A stretch of 50,036 nucleotides of DNA from the NCBI GenBank assembly GCA_027013165.1, contig JALUXV010000350.1:1-50036 (forward strand). Reading direction: 5' to 3'. The position numbers and the translations under genes are program-made. The stretch comes from Alteromonadaceae bacterium (GTDB lineage: Bacteria; Pseudomonadota; Gammaproteobacteria; Enterobacterales; Alteromonadaceae). The notes beneath the pieces were generated by a model. The model ran no database searches and was not told where the DNA came from. It saw only the letters and a program-made list of their open reading frames with translations. The first letter of the stretch is position 1. Each line of letters opens with the position of its first letter. Below, one piece after another: positions 34,328-43,649 of the stretch.

Positions 34328-35998
34328 ATGAAACAACATGATCCATCCCGAGTAATTAAAGCGCCTACGGGCGCAACGTTGAATGCCAAAAGCTGGCAAA
34401 CCGAAGCGCCTCTTCGTATGTTAATGAACAACCTTGACCCCGAAGTAGCAGAGCACCCGCAAAACCTCGTAGTTTACGGTGGCATTGGTCGAGCAGCTCG
34501 CGACTGGGAATGCTTCGACAAAATTGTAGAAGTACTCAAGCGCCTGGAAAACAACGAAACCTTACTTGTTCAAAGTGGTAAGCCAGTAGGCGTATTTCCA
34601 ACTCATGAAAACGCCCCGCGAGTGCTTATTGCCAACTCAAACCTAGTACCTCATTGGGCCAACTGGGAGCATTTTAACGAGCTCGATAAAAAGGGCTTGA
34701 TGATGTACGGCCAAATGACTGCGGGTTCGTGGATTTACATTGGCTCTCAAGGCATTGTTCAAGGCACCTACGAAACATTTGTAAGCGTGGCTAAAACCCA
34801 CTTCAATGGCGAAGCAAAGGGACGCTGGATACTCACTGGTGGACTAGGCGGCATGGGCGGTGCACAACCCTTAGCGGCGACTATGGCTGGCTTCAGTATG
34901 CTCGCCGTAGAAGTTGATGAAAGCCGCATTGATTTTCGTTTGAGCAACGGCTATCTAGATAAAAAAGCCACTAGTTTGGACGAAGCACTAACGCTAATTA
35001 ACCAAGCAAAACAAAAAGGCGAAGCCGTATCTGTTGGCCTATTGGCAAACGCGGCAGACGTATTCCCACAATTGGTACAAAAAGGCATAGTTCCCGATGT
35101 GGTCACCGACCAAACCAGTGCCCACGACCCGCTTAACGGCTACCTTCCTCAAGGGTGGAGTATGGCGCAGGCAGCTAGCATGCGAGAAAGTGACGAAGCG
35201 GGTGTAGTTAAAGCGGCTAAACAATCAATGGCCGTGCAAGTAAAAGCCATGCTAGACCTACAATCTATGGGCGCGGCCACACTGGATTACGGTAACAATA
35301 TTCGCCAAATGGCACTAGAAGAAGGAATTGCTAATGCCTTCGACTTCCCGGGATTTGTGCCGGCTTACATTCGCCCATTATTCTGCCAAGGTATTGGCCC
35401 TTTTCGCTGGGCAGCCTTATCCGGTGACCCTGAAGACATTTATAAAACAGATGCCAAAGTTAAAGAATTAATTCCGGATAACCCTCATTTGCACAACTGG
35501 CTGGATATGGCCCGCGAACGCATTCAATTCCAAGGTTTACCGGCGCGTATTTGTTGGGTGGGTTTAGGTGAACGTCAAAAACTCGGATTAGCCTTTAATG
35601 AAATGGTGCGTTCTGGTGAACTAAAAGCGCCTGTGGTGATAGGTAGAGACCACTTAGATTCAGGCTCGGTGGCCTCACCAAATCGCGAAACCGAAAGCAT
35701 GGCTGACGGCTCAGACGCCGTATCAGATTGGCCGTTACTCAATGCTTTACTTAATACCGCTGGTGGTGCCACATGGGTTAGCTTACATCACGGTGGTGGC
35801 GTGGGCATGGGCTTTAGCCAGCATTCAGGTGTGGTCATTTTGTGTGATGGCACCGACGAAGCGGCAGAACGTATTACCCGCGTGCTACACAACGACCCCG
35901 CCACTGGAGTCATGCGTCATGCGGATGCTGGTTACGATATAGCCAAAGATTGCGCTCGCGAACATAACCTCGACCTACCTATGTTGGAGGGCAAGTAA
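34328..35998 (+). CDS. hutU: Urocanate hydratase
   Basis: Adds water to urocanate to form imidazolonepropionate, using tightly bound NAD+. The 556-residue length is standard. The NAD-binding glycine-rich [13 protein letters not shown], the [26 protein letters not shown] block with its conserved cysteine, and the [15 protein letters not shown] block are all present. It follows hutC by 15 bases and its TAA shares one base with the hutH ATG. Confidence 0.97.
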   Translation: MKQHDPSRVIKAPTGATLNAKSWQTEAPLRMLMNNLDPEVAEHPQNLVVYGGIGRAARDWECFDKIVEVLKRLENNETLLVQSGKPVGVFPTHENAPRVLIANSNLVPHWANWEHFNELDKKGLMMYGQMTAGSWIYIGSQGIVQGTYETFVSVAKTHFNGEAKGRWILTGGLGGMGGAQPLAATMAGFSMLAVEVDESRIDFRLSNGYLDKKATSLDEALTLINQAKQKGEAVSVGLLANAADVFPQLVQKGIVPDVVTDQTSAHDPLNGYLPQGWSMAQAASMRESDEAGVVKAAKQSMAVQVKAMLDLQSMGAATLDYGNNIRQMALEEGIANAFDFPGFVPAYIRPLFCQGIGPFRWAALSGDPEDIYKTDAKVKELIPDNPHLHNWLDMARERIQFQGLPARICWVGLGERQKLGLAFNEMVRSGELKAPVVIGRDHLDSGSVASPNRETESMADGSDAVSDWPLLNALLNTAGGATWVSLHHGGGVGMGFSQHSGVVILCDGTDEAAERITRVLHNDPATGVMRHADAGYDIAKDCAREHNLDLPMLEGK

Positions 35999-37521
35999 TG
36001 ACAAACCCAATGGTGATTAGTCCCGGTGAACTAACGCTAGATGACTTGCGCAACGTATGGCGCAACCACATTGAAATATCACTTGCCGATAGCTGTTTAG
36101 ACGCCATTAACGCATCAACACAAACAGTTGCCAAAGTACTGGCAACAGGACGCACAGTTTACGGCATAAATACAGGTTTTGGTTTACTCGCCAATACGCG
36201 AATAGACGCTAGCGAACTGGAAGAACTGCAACGCAGCATTGTACTTTCTCATGCGGCGGGTATCGGCACCTTTATGCAAGAACACGTAGTACGCTTGCTC
36301 ATGTTACTCAAAATCAATTCCCTTGCACGTGGATTTTCCGGTATTCGATTAGAGGTTATTCAAGCACTTATTACCCTGTATAACCACAAGGTTTACCCTG
36401 CCATTCCTGAGAAAGGTTCGGTAGGTGCGTCTGGCGATTTAGCGCCTCTCGCTCACATGAGCGCAGTATTACTTGGCGAAGGTGAAGTAATAGTTAACGG
36501 CGAGCGAATGAAGGCAGAACTCGGCCTTAAAATAGCAGGATTACAACCTATCGCGCTGGCTCCTAAAGAAGGCTTAGCCTTACTTAATGGTACGCAGGCT
36601 TCTACCGCATTTGCCCTATCTGGGCTTTTCAACGCAGAAACCGCCCTTCACTCGGCCATAGCTATTGGCGCTATGTCGGTAGAAGCTGCACTAGGTTCAC
36701 GAGTGCCTTTTGATGGGCGAATACACACAGTGCGTGGTCATGCAACTCAGTCGGATATTGCCTTAGCATTTAGGCGCATCTTGGATGAATCTGACATTGG
36801 CAGCTCTCACGAAAAATGCGAAAAGGTGCAAGACCCCTACTCGCTTCGCTGTCAGCCCCAAGTGATGGGCGCCTGCCTACAACAAATGCGCTATGCCAGT
36901 GAAATACTGGTTACCGAAGCCAATGGTGTGTCTGACAATCCATTAGTTTTCTCAGATACAGACGATATTTTATCCGGCGGAAACTTTCACGCAGAAACCG
37001 TTGCAATGGCAGCCGATATGTTAGCCATCGCCCTTTCTGAGATTGGCGCTTTGTCTGAACGTCGAATGGCGCTGTTAATTGATTCCGCCCTGTCTGGATT
37101 GCCCCCCTTCTTGGTTGAAAACGGCGGTGTAAACTCTGGGTTCATGATAGCGCAAGTAACCTGTGCTGCACTGGCATCAGAGAACAAAACCTTAGCTCAT
37201 CCAGCCTCTATCGATTCATTGCCCACTTCTGCCAACCAAGAAGATCATGTATCTATGGCCACCTTTGCGGGAAGAAGGCTTCGTGATATTTACGACAACG
37301 TAGCAGGAATTTTAGCTGTGGAATGGTTAGCGGCTGCACAAGGCATCGACTTTAGAGCGCCACTTAAAACCAGTGCAAAGTTGGAACAAGTTAAAGCCCT
37401 TTTGCGCAGTAAAGTGGCCTTTTACGATAAAGATCGCTACTTCGCCCCGGATATTGAGGCAGCGAAAAATTTAATCACTGATCTAGCGTTAGCCGACCTA
37501 ATAGCTATCAACACACTATAA
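35998..37521 (+). CDS. hutH: Histidine ammonia-lyase
   Basis: Deaminates histidine to urocanate. At 507 residues it is full length. The Ala-Ser-Gly triad that cyclises into the MIO electrophile is in [16 protein letters not shown]. The catalytic Tyr segment [13 protein letters not shown] is near residue 60, and [15 protein letters not shown] is the C-terminal signature. It ends the hutCUH operon, and an imperfect hairpin follows. Confidence 0.97.
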   Translation: MTNPMVISPGELTLDDLRNVWRNHIEISLADSCLDAINASTQTVAKVLATGRTVYGINTGFGLLANTRIDASELEELQRSIVLSHAAGIGTFMQEHVVRLLMLLKINSLARGFSGIRLEVIQALITLYNHKVYPAIPEKGSVGASGDLAPLAHMSAVLLGEGEVIVNGERMKAELGLKIAGLQPIALAPKEGLALLNGTQASTAFALSGLFNAETALHSAIAIGAMSVEAALGSRVPFDGRIHTVRGHATQSDIALAFRRILDESDIGSSHEKCEKVQDPYSLRCQPQVMGACLQQMRYASEILVTEANGVSDNPLVFSDTDDILSGGNFHAETVAMAADMLAIALSEIGALSERRMALLIDSALSGLPPFLVENGGVNSGFMIAQVTCAALASENKTLAHPASIDSLPTSANQEDHVSMATFAGRRLRDIYDNVAGILAVEWLAAAQGIDFRAPLKTSAKLEQVKALLRSKVAFYDKDRYFAPDIEAAKNLITDLALADLIAINTL

Positions 37522-37541
37522 ATCACGTAAATTAATAAAAA

Positions 37542-37569
37542 GCCGAGTAATGCTGACCAATTGCTCGGC
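37542..37569 (+). terminator. Possible hairpin terminator after hutH
   Basis: GCCGAGTAAT pairs with ATTGCTCGGC, a ten-base stem with one G-U pair and an eight-base loop. No U-tract follows, so termination here is tentative. Confidence 0.45.
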
Positions 37570-37733
37570 AATAACATTGCATTAACTCATTAATTTTTCT
37601 AAGTGTAAAAAACAAAAAATGTGTTTTGTTTTCCATATTTTCCACCACTACAATTTGCCGAAATTATACGCACAACTTAATCTAAGCAATTGAGAAGTCA
37701 TATTCACCACTTGTAGTACTGGTAAGGCGAAAC

Positions 37734-38960
37734 ATGGATACCGCTGAATTTATTCAAATTCGAAAATTTATAGTAAAACTTGGGAAAATGCTGCACAAGT
37801 ACGGTACTCCGGCGTTTCGCTTGGAGGCCTATCTTACCGAGATCGCCACCTATTTAGGTGTACATGCGTCGTTTACCTCTACGCCCACATCGTTAGCGGT
37901 TGTTATGTGGAGCGACAAGCACGAAGACGAATACAATCACGCCGCCAGACTCATGCCTGGCGACCTAGACATGAACGCTTTGTCGCTCACCGATGAACTA
38001 GCCAGCGAATTATTGGAAGGCAAACTATCGCTTACCGAAGCGAATGCGCGGCTCAATGAAATTGACGCCATGGGCAGTCCTTATGGGAAATGGATAACTG
38101 GGTTTTCCTTTGCCATGGCTACCAGTGCCTTTGCCATGCTAATGGGTGCAAGTTGGGCGGAAATTGGCTGGACTGGCCTACTAGGTCTAGTGGCTTACAT
38201 GTGGAGTCTGTGGGCAGAAAAGTCCAAGCGTGTACACCTTATGCTAGAGCCAGTAACCACCTTTGTGGGTAGTTTACTTGCCTGTGCGATTAGCGCTTAC
38301 CTTGATCCAGGCATTAATATTCCCTTGATTGTTATGTCATCGGTTATTGTGTTTGTACCAGGTCTTGCCTTAACCATGGGCCTTGCGGAACTGTCCTCAC
38401 GCAATATGGTATCGGGTACTGCTCGTACCATGGATGCGGTAATGCAGCTGTTTAAACTGTATTTTGGTGCCTTTCTTGGCGTTTCAGCAGGATTTAGTAT
38501 TTTTGGCGAGAACGTGTATCAGCCCGCTGAATCATTGCCTTACTGGGCAACTTGGTTAGCAGTATTTTTGCTGTGCCTTTCACTTGTTGCCATATTTCGC
38601 ACGCGGATAAAACACATTCCGTGGGCACTGGCATCAGCGTTTATTGCATACAGTGCTACAGCATGGGGTTCTGACTACATGGGGCAAGGTTTGGGTGCGT
38701 TTATGGGCGCATTCGCCTTGGGCATATTCGCCAATATGTTTACGCGCATAGCTAACCAACCCGCCACCATTGTGGCTATGCACGGACTCATCGTGTTGGT
38801 GCCGGGTTCAAAAACCTACATTGGCCTTAACTCGTTCGTTTCAGGGCAAGACTTTGTTCAAGCCGAACACTTAGGCCAAGAATTGTTTTTGATCTTTATG
38901 TCTTTGGTAGCTGGGCTTATTTTTGCCAACGTTATTGCGCCGACTAAAAAGGCGTTGTAA
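37734..38960 (+). CDS. ThrE-type threonine/serine exporter
   Basis: A 408-residue membrane protein of the ThrE family. The N-terminal soluble part (DUF1212-like) has KFIVKLGKMLHKYGTPAFRLEAYL, and about ten membrane segments follow, with PSLAVV-type and VPGLALTMGLAEL blocks. Members export threonine, serine or small peptides by proton antiport. It is a single gene with its own promoter region (37570-37733, AT-rich) and converges with the polyamine operon. Confidence 0.85.
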   Translation: MDTAEFIQIRKFIVKLGKMLHKYGTPAFRLEAYLTEIATYLGVHASFTSTPTSLAVVMWSDKHEDEYNHAARLMPGDLDMNALSLTDELASELLEGKLSLTEANARLNEIDAMGSPYGKWITGFSFAMATSAFAMLMGASWAEIGWTGLLGLVAYMWSLWAEKSKRVHLMLEPVTTFVGSLLACAISAYLDPGINIPLIVMSSVIVFVPGLALTMGLAELSSRNMVSGTARTMDAVMQLFKLYFGAFLGVSAGFSIFGENVYQPAESLPYWATWLAVFLLCLSLVAIFRTRIKHIPWALASAFIAYSATAWGSDYMGQGLGAFMGAFALGIFANMFTRIANQPATIVAMHGLIVLVPGSKTYIGLNSFVSGQDFVQAEHLGQELFLIFMSLVAGLIFANVIAPTKKAL

Positions 38961-38996
38961 CCATCAAATTATTTATGGTGACTACACTGCGGGATA

Positions 38997-40526
38997 TTAG
39001 TAGCCATAGGTACGCCAACCTTCGAGGTAGTAATCCAACAGAATAGGTTTGTCTATTCTGTTGACCTCTGCATCTTCATATATGACGTCTTTTGCAAAAA
39101 CGCGCATAGACGCAAGCATATCCTCGTTTAGATATTGAGTTGAAGCGAGAGCTCTTGGTTTCGACATAATCGATGATGCATCTACTGAAGCCATGACAAA
39201 ACCCCAGTTGCCAAAAGAGGGAACATCGGAATGATAAGGGGTAACCACACTGAAACCGGCACTTCTCACTGTATTTACGATGCTCCAGTACGCTTTTGTC
39301 GCATAATACGGGCTTGTAGCTTGAGTAACAAAAACACCATTTTGAGTTAATCGCGTAGCCAGCAACCGGTAAAAATGTCGCGTGTAAAGTCGTGCTAAAG
39401 ATATATTATTTGGATCAGGTAAATCGCTGATGATAAGGTCAAAGGCCTGAGTATTTTCATCTAAATAGCCGAAGGCATCCCCTTGCACTAAGGTCACCTT
39501 TTTATGCTCAAGACTGTTTTCATTTAGACGCGTTAGATAAGGGTTTTCTTGGGCCAGTTCAACAACACGCTGATCTAAGTCAACCAGAACTATCTCTTGT
39601 ATACTCTCGTACTTCAACAATTGCTTAACCGCTAGCCCATCCCCCGCCCCAAGTAACAACACACGTTTTACCGGTTGAGCAATATATGCCATTGGATAAA
39701 CCACTAAAGCTTCATGGTATCTATGTTCATCGACCGAAGAAAATTGAATATTGCCGTTGAGAAACATGCGGGTATCGTCACGTTCCTGAGTGATCACAAT
39801 TTTCTGATATACAGTCTGCTCAGCATGCACGATTCGGCCATTAAACAATGCATCGTCCCAGCGCTCTAGAGTAAATTTGGTCATTACTATGCCCAAAGCC
39901 AACACAAGAAACACTGTAGCGCACGCCGTTGTTACTTTAAGTTTTGAATCACTCAGTTCAGCTTTGAAATAGCGCGCTACAACAACCACAATAGAAAGGT
40001 TAATAAGCCCTAAAATTAGCGACGATTGATAATTGCCAAAGTTGGGTAGTAAGAAAAATGGAAAAGCGATTGTAGCTATCAACGCACCAACATAATCAAA
40101 CGATAAAATATTTGCGATGTTAGATTTTAGGGTTTGGAAGTCTTCCATGAGTCGAGTTAGAAAGGGGATTTCCATGCCAATAAGAAAACCCACAGCAAGC
40201 GTACAAACCACATATGTTGGAATAAATACGTCACCCGCTACATAGCTCAAGTACAACATTGGCACACTTAGGCCGCCAACCGCCGCCAGCAGTACTTCTA
40301 ATAATAAAAAGTGCTTTACTAGATTTCCACTCACATATTTCGAACAATACGACCCCGCTCCCATCGCCGCCATATATAATCCAATAGTCAATGAGAAGTA
40401 GGTAACACTATCACCGAGAAAGTAAGAAACGGTCGTGGCTATAAGTAGCTCATAAACAATAGAGCAGAGCCCAGCAACAAACGCCGCATATACCAGTGCT
40501 TTACTTTGTTTTGTATTGGAAGTCAC
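38997..40526 (-). CDS. Membrane-fused spermidine synthase-like aminopropyltransferase
   Basis: A 509-residue protein. The first 210 or so residues hold about seven membrane segments; the rest is a polyamine synthase Rossmann domain with VLLLGAGDGLAVKQLLKY (SAM-type glycine loop), VLVDLDQRVVELA, and the acidic DLIISDLPDPNNISLARLYTRHFY motif. This type transfers aminopropyl groups from decarboxylated SAM, but its true acceptor is unproven. It is the last gene of a five-gene operon that begins with an AdoMet decarboxylase, the enzyme that would supply its co-substrate. Confidence 0.87.
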   Translation of the reverse strand: MTSNTKQSKALVYAAFVAGLCSIVYELLIATTVSYFLGDSVTYFSLTIGLYMAAMGAGSYCSKYVSGNLVKHFLLLEVLLAAVGGLSVPMLYLSYVAGDVFIPTYVVCTLAVGFLIGMEIPFLTRLMEDFQTLKSNIANILSFDYVGALIATIAFPFFLLPNFGNYQSSLILGLINLSIVVVVARYFKAELSDSKLKVTTACATVFLVLALGIVMTKFTLERWDDALFNGRIVHAEQTVYQKIVITQERDDTRMFLNGNIQFSSVDEHRYHEALVVYPMAYIAQPVKRVLLLGAGDGLAVKQLLKYESIQEIVLVDLDQRVVELAQENPYLTRLNENSLEHKKVTLVQGDAFGYLDENTQAFDLIISDLPDPNNISLARLYTRHFYRLLATRLTQNGVFVTQATSPYYATKAYWSIVNTVRSAGFSVVTPYHSDVPSFGNWGFVMASVDASSIMSKPRALASTQYLNEDMLASMRVFAKDVIYEDAEVNRIDKPILLDYYLEGWRTYGY

Positions 40527-40753
40527 TTGCCCTGCCCTGGCCCACCGCTGCGAGAATGTGTGCCAGATACACTGCCCGAGCGATTACTTTTTTCATAGTA
40601 ATAGTAGGTATCATTCCAGTACAAACCCGACGGTCCATTGTAGTAACCGTAATACCCCATATACCCGTAACCATTAGACGCGAAAGGCACCATAACTAAG
40701 TAAATAATACCTATGACAATACTTGCGATGATTATGCTTTTTTTAGTCGTCAT
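40523..40753 (-). CDS. Small Tyr/Gly-rich membrane protein of the polyamine operon
   Basis: A 76-residue protein with one membrane segment (about 7-25) followed by a low-complexity stretch rich in Tyr, Gly, Asn and Ser (YGYMGYYGYYNGPSG) and a Gly/Ser-rich basic tail. It overlaps the preceding gene by 11 bases and the following gene by four, which strongly supports a real coupled gene. I do not recognise its family. Confidence 0.7.
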   Translation of the reverse strand: MTTKKSIIIASIVIGIIYLVMVPFASNGYGYMGYYGYYNGPSGLYWNDTYYYYEKSNRSGSVSGTHSRSGGPGQGK

Positions 40754-41360
40754 ATTTCATGGCCGCTTCTAAGGTTTTTTGAAAAATACCGTATTGAATT
40801 TCGATACAAATAAGCCCAGCAATCAATAACAAAACACCCATCCAAAAATGCAGCACAGCACTGCCATTACGCTTGATGAGCTTCACGTACAATTTCGACG
40901 GATGTCGATTGTTCTTGCTACTCACCATAAAGCTCAAGTAAAACTCGCCTGCTTCAGGGAATGTCAGATTGCTCTCGAAGTTGTGTCTTGTTTCTCGCCA
41001 AGGGCCATCTGAATCTCGCCCTGTTTCATGCCACAGTTCTTGTCCAAACGAGTACAGGTATTCACCAAAACGATCCTCAACAACAACTTCAACAAATGTC
41101 CAAGTGTTGGCTGCCAAGGTTGTTTTGGTCTCTATTTCGTATGTTGTGTAAGGTTTATCAATTACAATTGGGCCAATTTTGTGAGCTTTTGCACCTTCGG
41201 CAATATTGTTCACATTGTTGGTTGGAACAGGCGACACAGTATGTTTCTGAACTAGTTGTGGTACACGAAAATATCCTGCAATAGCAAAACCAATAAGCCC
41301 CAGAAGACACAATGCGACTCCAAGCTTTCCGATCTCATATTCCTTGCGGTTAATTGTCAT
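40743..41360 (-). CDS. Two-span membrane protein with extracytoplasmic beta domain, DUF4178-cluster type
   Basis: A 205-residue protein with membrane segments at about 14-30 and 168-186 and a soluble domain between them. The domain (TLAANTWTFVEVVVEDRFGEYLYSFGQELWHETGRDSDGPWRETRHN, then FPEAGEFYLSFMVSS) resembles, from memory, the C-terminal part of proteins in DUF4178/DUF350 clusters. It lies between DUF350 and the small Tyr-rich protein, with an 18-base gap on one side and an overlap on the other. The role is unknown. Confidence 0.7.
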   Translation of the reverse strand: MTINRKEYEIGKLGVALCLLGLIGFAIAGYFRVPQLVQKHTVSPVPTNNVNNIAEGAKAHKIGPIVIDKPYTTYEIETKTTLAANTWTFVEVVVEDRFGEYLYSFGQELWHETGRDSDGPWRETRHNFESNLTFPEAGEFYLSFMVSSKNNRHPSKLYVKLIKRNGSAVLHFWMGVLLLIAGLICIEIQYGIFQKTLEAAMKYDD

Positions 41361-41378
41361 TATTCGAACCCATTCGCA

Positions 41379-42224
41379 TTAAAACAATTGAACAAGAACT
41401 AGCGAAAAGCTAATAACAATAGAGGCCACAAGTAGGCCAGCAGCAACGCTTTGATCGTGTGTTATTTCATGAGAAAGACTTTTTCCAGGAATCACAAGTC
41501 TATCAACCAAGCGCAGTAATAGAGGTAAAAATATAAACCCTAGAACAGCACTACCAGCAAACGACATCAAATCCGTATCCCAAGCAACGAAGTCACCCGT
41601 CACGCTATTTTTTACAATAATACCTAACCCAATTAATGCCCCCGAAAAACCAACGGCGGCGGCAAAGTTGTTCTTTTCTAGCTCTGCATACAAATCATAA
41701 GGTGCGACAAGATTGTAGATAATAGTGAAGGCCACCAAACTCAATTGACCTAGCAAAAAGAAGATAAAGAAGGTCAATACTGAACCTTGACCACTCAACG
41801 CACCTGAAACCACAAGCCCAGTCGCTAAATACACGCCAAATTGAATGGCCCCAACACCATTGTTTTGTTCCTTAGTGAGTTTTTCAATATTGCAGAAAGT
41901 ACGTAAGATAGCCTTATCATTGACCCATCGGGATAAATTCAGCAAGAGTATTCCCAACACACTGTAACCACCCACCAACAAAATATCTTGAGTTAAACCA
42001 TAACTAGGCCCTGCCAATTGACTCACGAAGATTAGTGCTACGGCAATGTAATACCCGGACATCGTAAGAGCGATAGAAGCATTGTTGTGATCGGCAAGTT
42101 CTTGATTAAGGCTATAAGACGTAAACAAATCCTTTGCCCATTTTGCGGCGAGAAAAATCACCGCAAACAACACTAGATAAACAACGGCAGGAAGTAATAT
42201 TTCGGATACGTTCACAAAGTCCAT
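41379..42224 (-). CDS. DUF350-family membrane protein (two repeats)
   Basis: A 281-residue integral membrane protein made of two DUF350-like halves of about 130 residues, each with four membrane segments. Repeated features are the NNASIALTMSGYYIAVALIF block in the first half and NNFAAAVGFSGALIGLGIIV in the second. DUF350 (YjfL-type) genes recur with AdoMet decarboxylase, spermidine synthase-like and phage-shock-like genes. It follows speD by about 32 bases. Confidence 0.85.
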   Translation of the reverse strand: MDFVNVSEILLPAVVYLVLFAVIFLAAKWAKDLFTSYSLNQELADHNNASIALTMSGYYIAVALIFVSQLAGPSYGLTQDILLVGGYSVLGILLLNLSRWVNDKAILRTFCNIEKLTKEQNNGVGAIQFGVYLATGLVVSGALSGQGSVLTFFIFFLLGQLSLVAFTIIYNLVAPYDLYAELEKNNFAAAVGFSGALIGLGIIVKNSVTGDFVAWDTDLMSFAGSAVLGFIFLPLLLRLVDRLVIPGKSLSHEITHDQSVAAGLLVASIVISFSLVLVQLF

Positions 42225-42256
42225 AGATTAACGCCTTGTAGAGTGATGATTAATTA

Positions 42257-42637
42257 TTATTGATTGGATACTGCTAGGGTTGAGGGAAGGCTCCTCCTTA
42301 TATGAGTGGAAACATCAACTTTGGATGCTTCAAAAGCAGTGGCAAGCGGTGTGATTGCTAATTCAGGATTGCACTGACCACACATAAATATATCAATAGC
42401 CGCATACCCATTTTCGGGCCATGTATGGATACTGATATGAGATTCAGCGAGCAGTGCAACTCCCGTTATACCTTGATTCTCACCAAATTCATGAAATTGC
42501 GTATTCAGCAATGTTGCACCGCATAGCTGTGCCACATGACTCAACTGCTCCTGAATAAAGCTAAGATCGGTTAAATGTTTTGCACCATAAAGGTCGATAA
42601 GAAGATGTTTGCCTTGAGCAAAACCATGGGCTGACAC
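42257..42637 (-). CDS. speD: S-adenosylmethionine decarboxylase proenzyme
   Basis: A 126-residue pyruvoyl-dependent AdoMet decarboxylase of the short bacterial class (Bacillus/Thermotoga SpeH type), not the long E. coli SpeD. Self-cleavage at Glu65-Ser66 (LLAESHISIHTWPE) would create the pyruvoyl group; the FMCGQCNPELA segment holds the conserved catalytic Cys. I choose the GTG at 42637, seven bases after AAGGAG; a TTG one codon upstream is too close. It is the first gene of the polyamine/DUF350 operon and makes decarboxylated SAM for its last enzyme. Confidence 0.92.
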   Translation of the reverse strand: MSAHGFAQGKHLLIDLYGAKHLTDLSFIQEQLSHVAQLCGATLLNTQFHEFGENQGITGVALLAESHISIHTWPENGYAAIDIFMCGQCNPELAITPLATAFEASKVDVSTHIRRSLPSTLAVSNQ

Positions 42638-42809
42638 CAAAGCTCTCCTTGCTAAATCAAAGTTCCACTAATTTACCGACCCGATGATACCGCAAATATC
42701 TACGCAGAAAAGTTAATTTTTCACTCGCCCCTTTAAACCAAACTTAATGTACAAGACACTTGCTCATCGGCTCGCTATGCTTTAGAAAAGTACCCAAAGG
42801 GTGACTACC

Positions 42810-43646
42810 ATGCTAAGGAGAGCCGTTATTTTTCGTTTATTAACAATACTCTATTGTGTCTTTGCACTTATGCCTGCTTACGGCAAAGAACAAGTAGCTT
42901 ACAAAGAAATACTCGAACTGCCGTTTATCGAAGCACAAAAGTGGTTGAGCTATGGCGACGATCCACTGCAAAAGATAGGCGTTTGGCCGGCAGCGCAACA
43001 TTCAGAAGCTCACGAAACAGCACTCGTATTCATTCACGGCGGATGCTGGCTGAATGCGTTTGACTACCATCATGCTAAAGGCATGTATTCGTCACTTGCT
43101 AGTCAGGGCATAGATGTCTACGTTATCTCCTATCGCCGAACAGGTGATGAAGGCGGTGGTTGGCCCGGTACCTTTAATGATATTACCAATGCCCTGTCTC
43201 AACTATCGACCTACTGGCAAAAAACAACCATACCGATGAAAAAGGTACTTGCAGGGCATTCCGCTGGCGGTCATTTAGCATTGCTTGCTGGCCGGCAGGA
43301 TAACGCCGAAATGCCAGCGTTTGATAAAGTGATTGGCCTAGCGGCGATTACCGATGTAGCCACCTATGCGGTGGGCGAAAACAGCTGCCAAACCGCTACA
43401 CCTGCATTTTTTGACGGCACACCTGCTGAAAAAGCCGACGATTACGCCGATGCCACACCACGTTTGACCGAAAACACAGGTACGTTCGTAACACTTCACG
43501 GTGACCAAGACAATATTGTGCCGGTAAAACACGCTTATTTAAGCAATGCTACCGCTATGATAGTGAATGGTGGCGGGCACTTTGACTGGCTGCACCCAGA
43601 AACCCCATCGTTCAGGCAGTTTTTAACCATTATTAAAGAAGAGTAG
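42810..43646 (+). CDS. Secreted alpha/beta hydrolase, kynurenine formamidase-like
   Basis: A 278-residue alpha/beta hydrolase. The HGGCW oxyanion motif (76-80) and nucleophile Ser151 in AGHSAGGH, then GDQDNIVP (Asp) and GGGHFDWLHP (His), give a full catalytic set. The HGGXW motif and the kynureninase gene three bases downstream point to arylformamidase, which makes kynurenine from N-formylkynurenine. Unusually, the first 25 residues look like a cleavable signal peptide (RAVIFRLLTILYCVFALMPAYG), which would place it in the periplasm, away from cytoplasmic kynureninase. The ATG at 42810 follows AAGGG; a GTG at 42801 is less well placed. Confidence 0.8.
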   Translation: MLRRAVIFRLLTILYCVFALMPAYGKEQVAYKEILELPFIEAQKWLSYGDDPLQKIGVWPAAQHSEAHETALVFIHGGCWLNAFDYHHAKGMYSSLASQGIDVYVISYRRTGDEGGGWPGTFNDITNALSQLSTYWQKTTIPMKKVLAGHSAGGHLALLAGRQDNAEMPAFDKVIGLAAITDVATYAVGENSCQTATPAFFDGTPAEKADDYADATPRLTENTGTFVTLHGDQDNIVPVKHAYLSNATAMIVNGGGHFDWLHPETPSFRQFLTIIKEE

Positions 43647-43649
43647 TTT

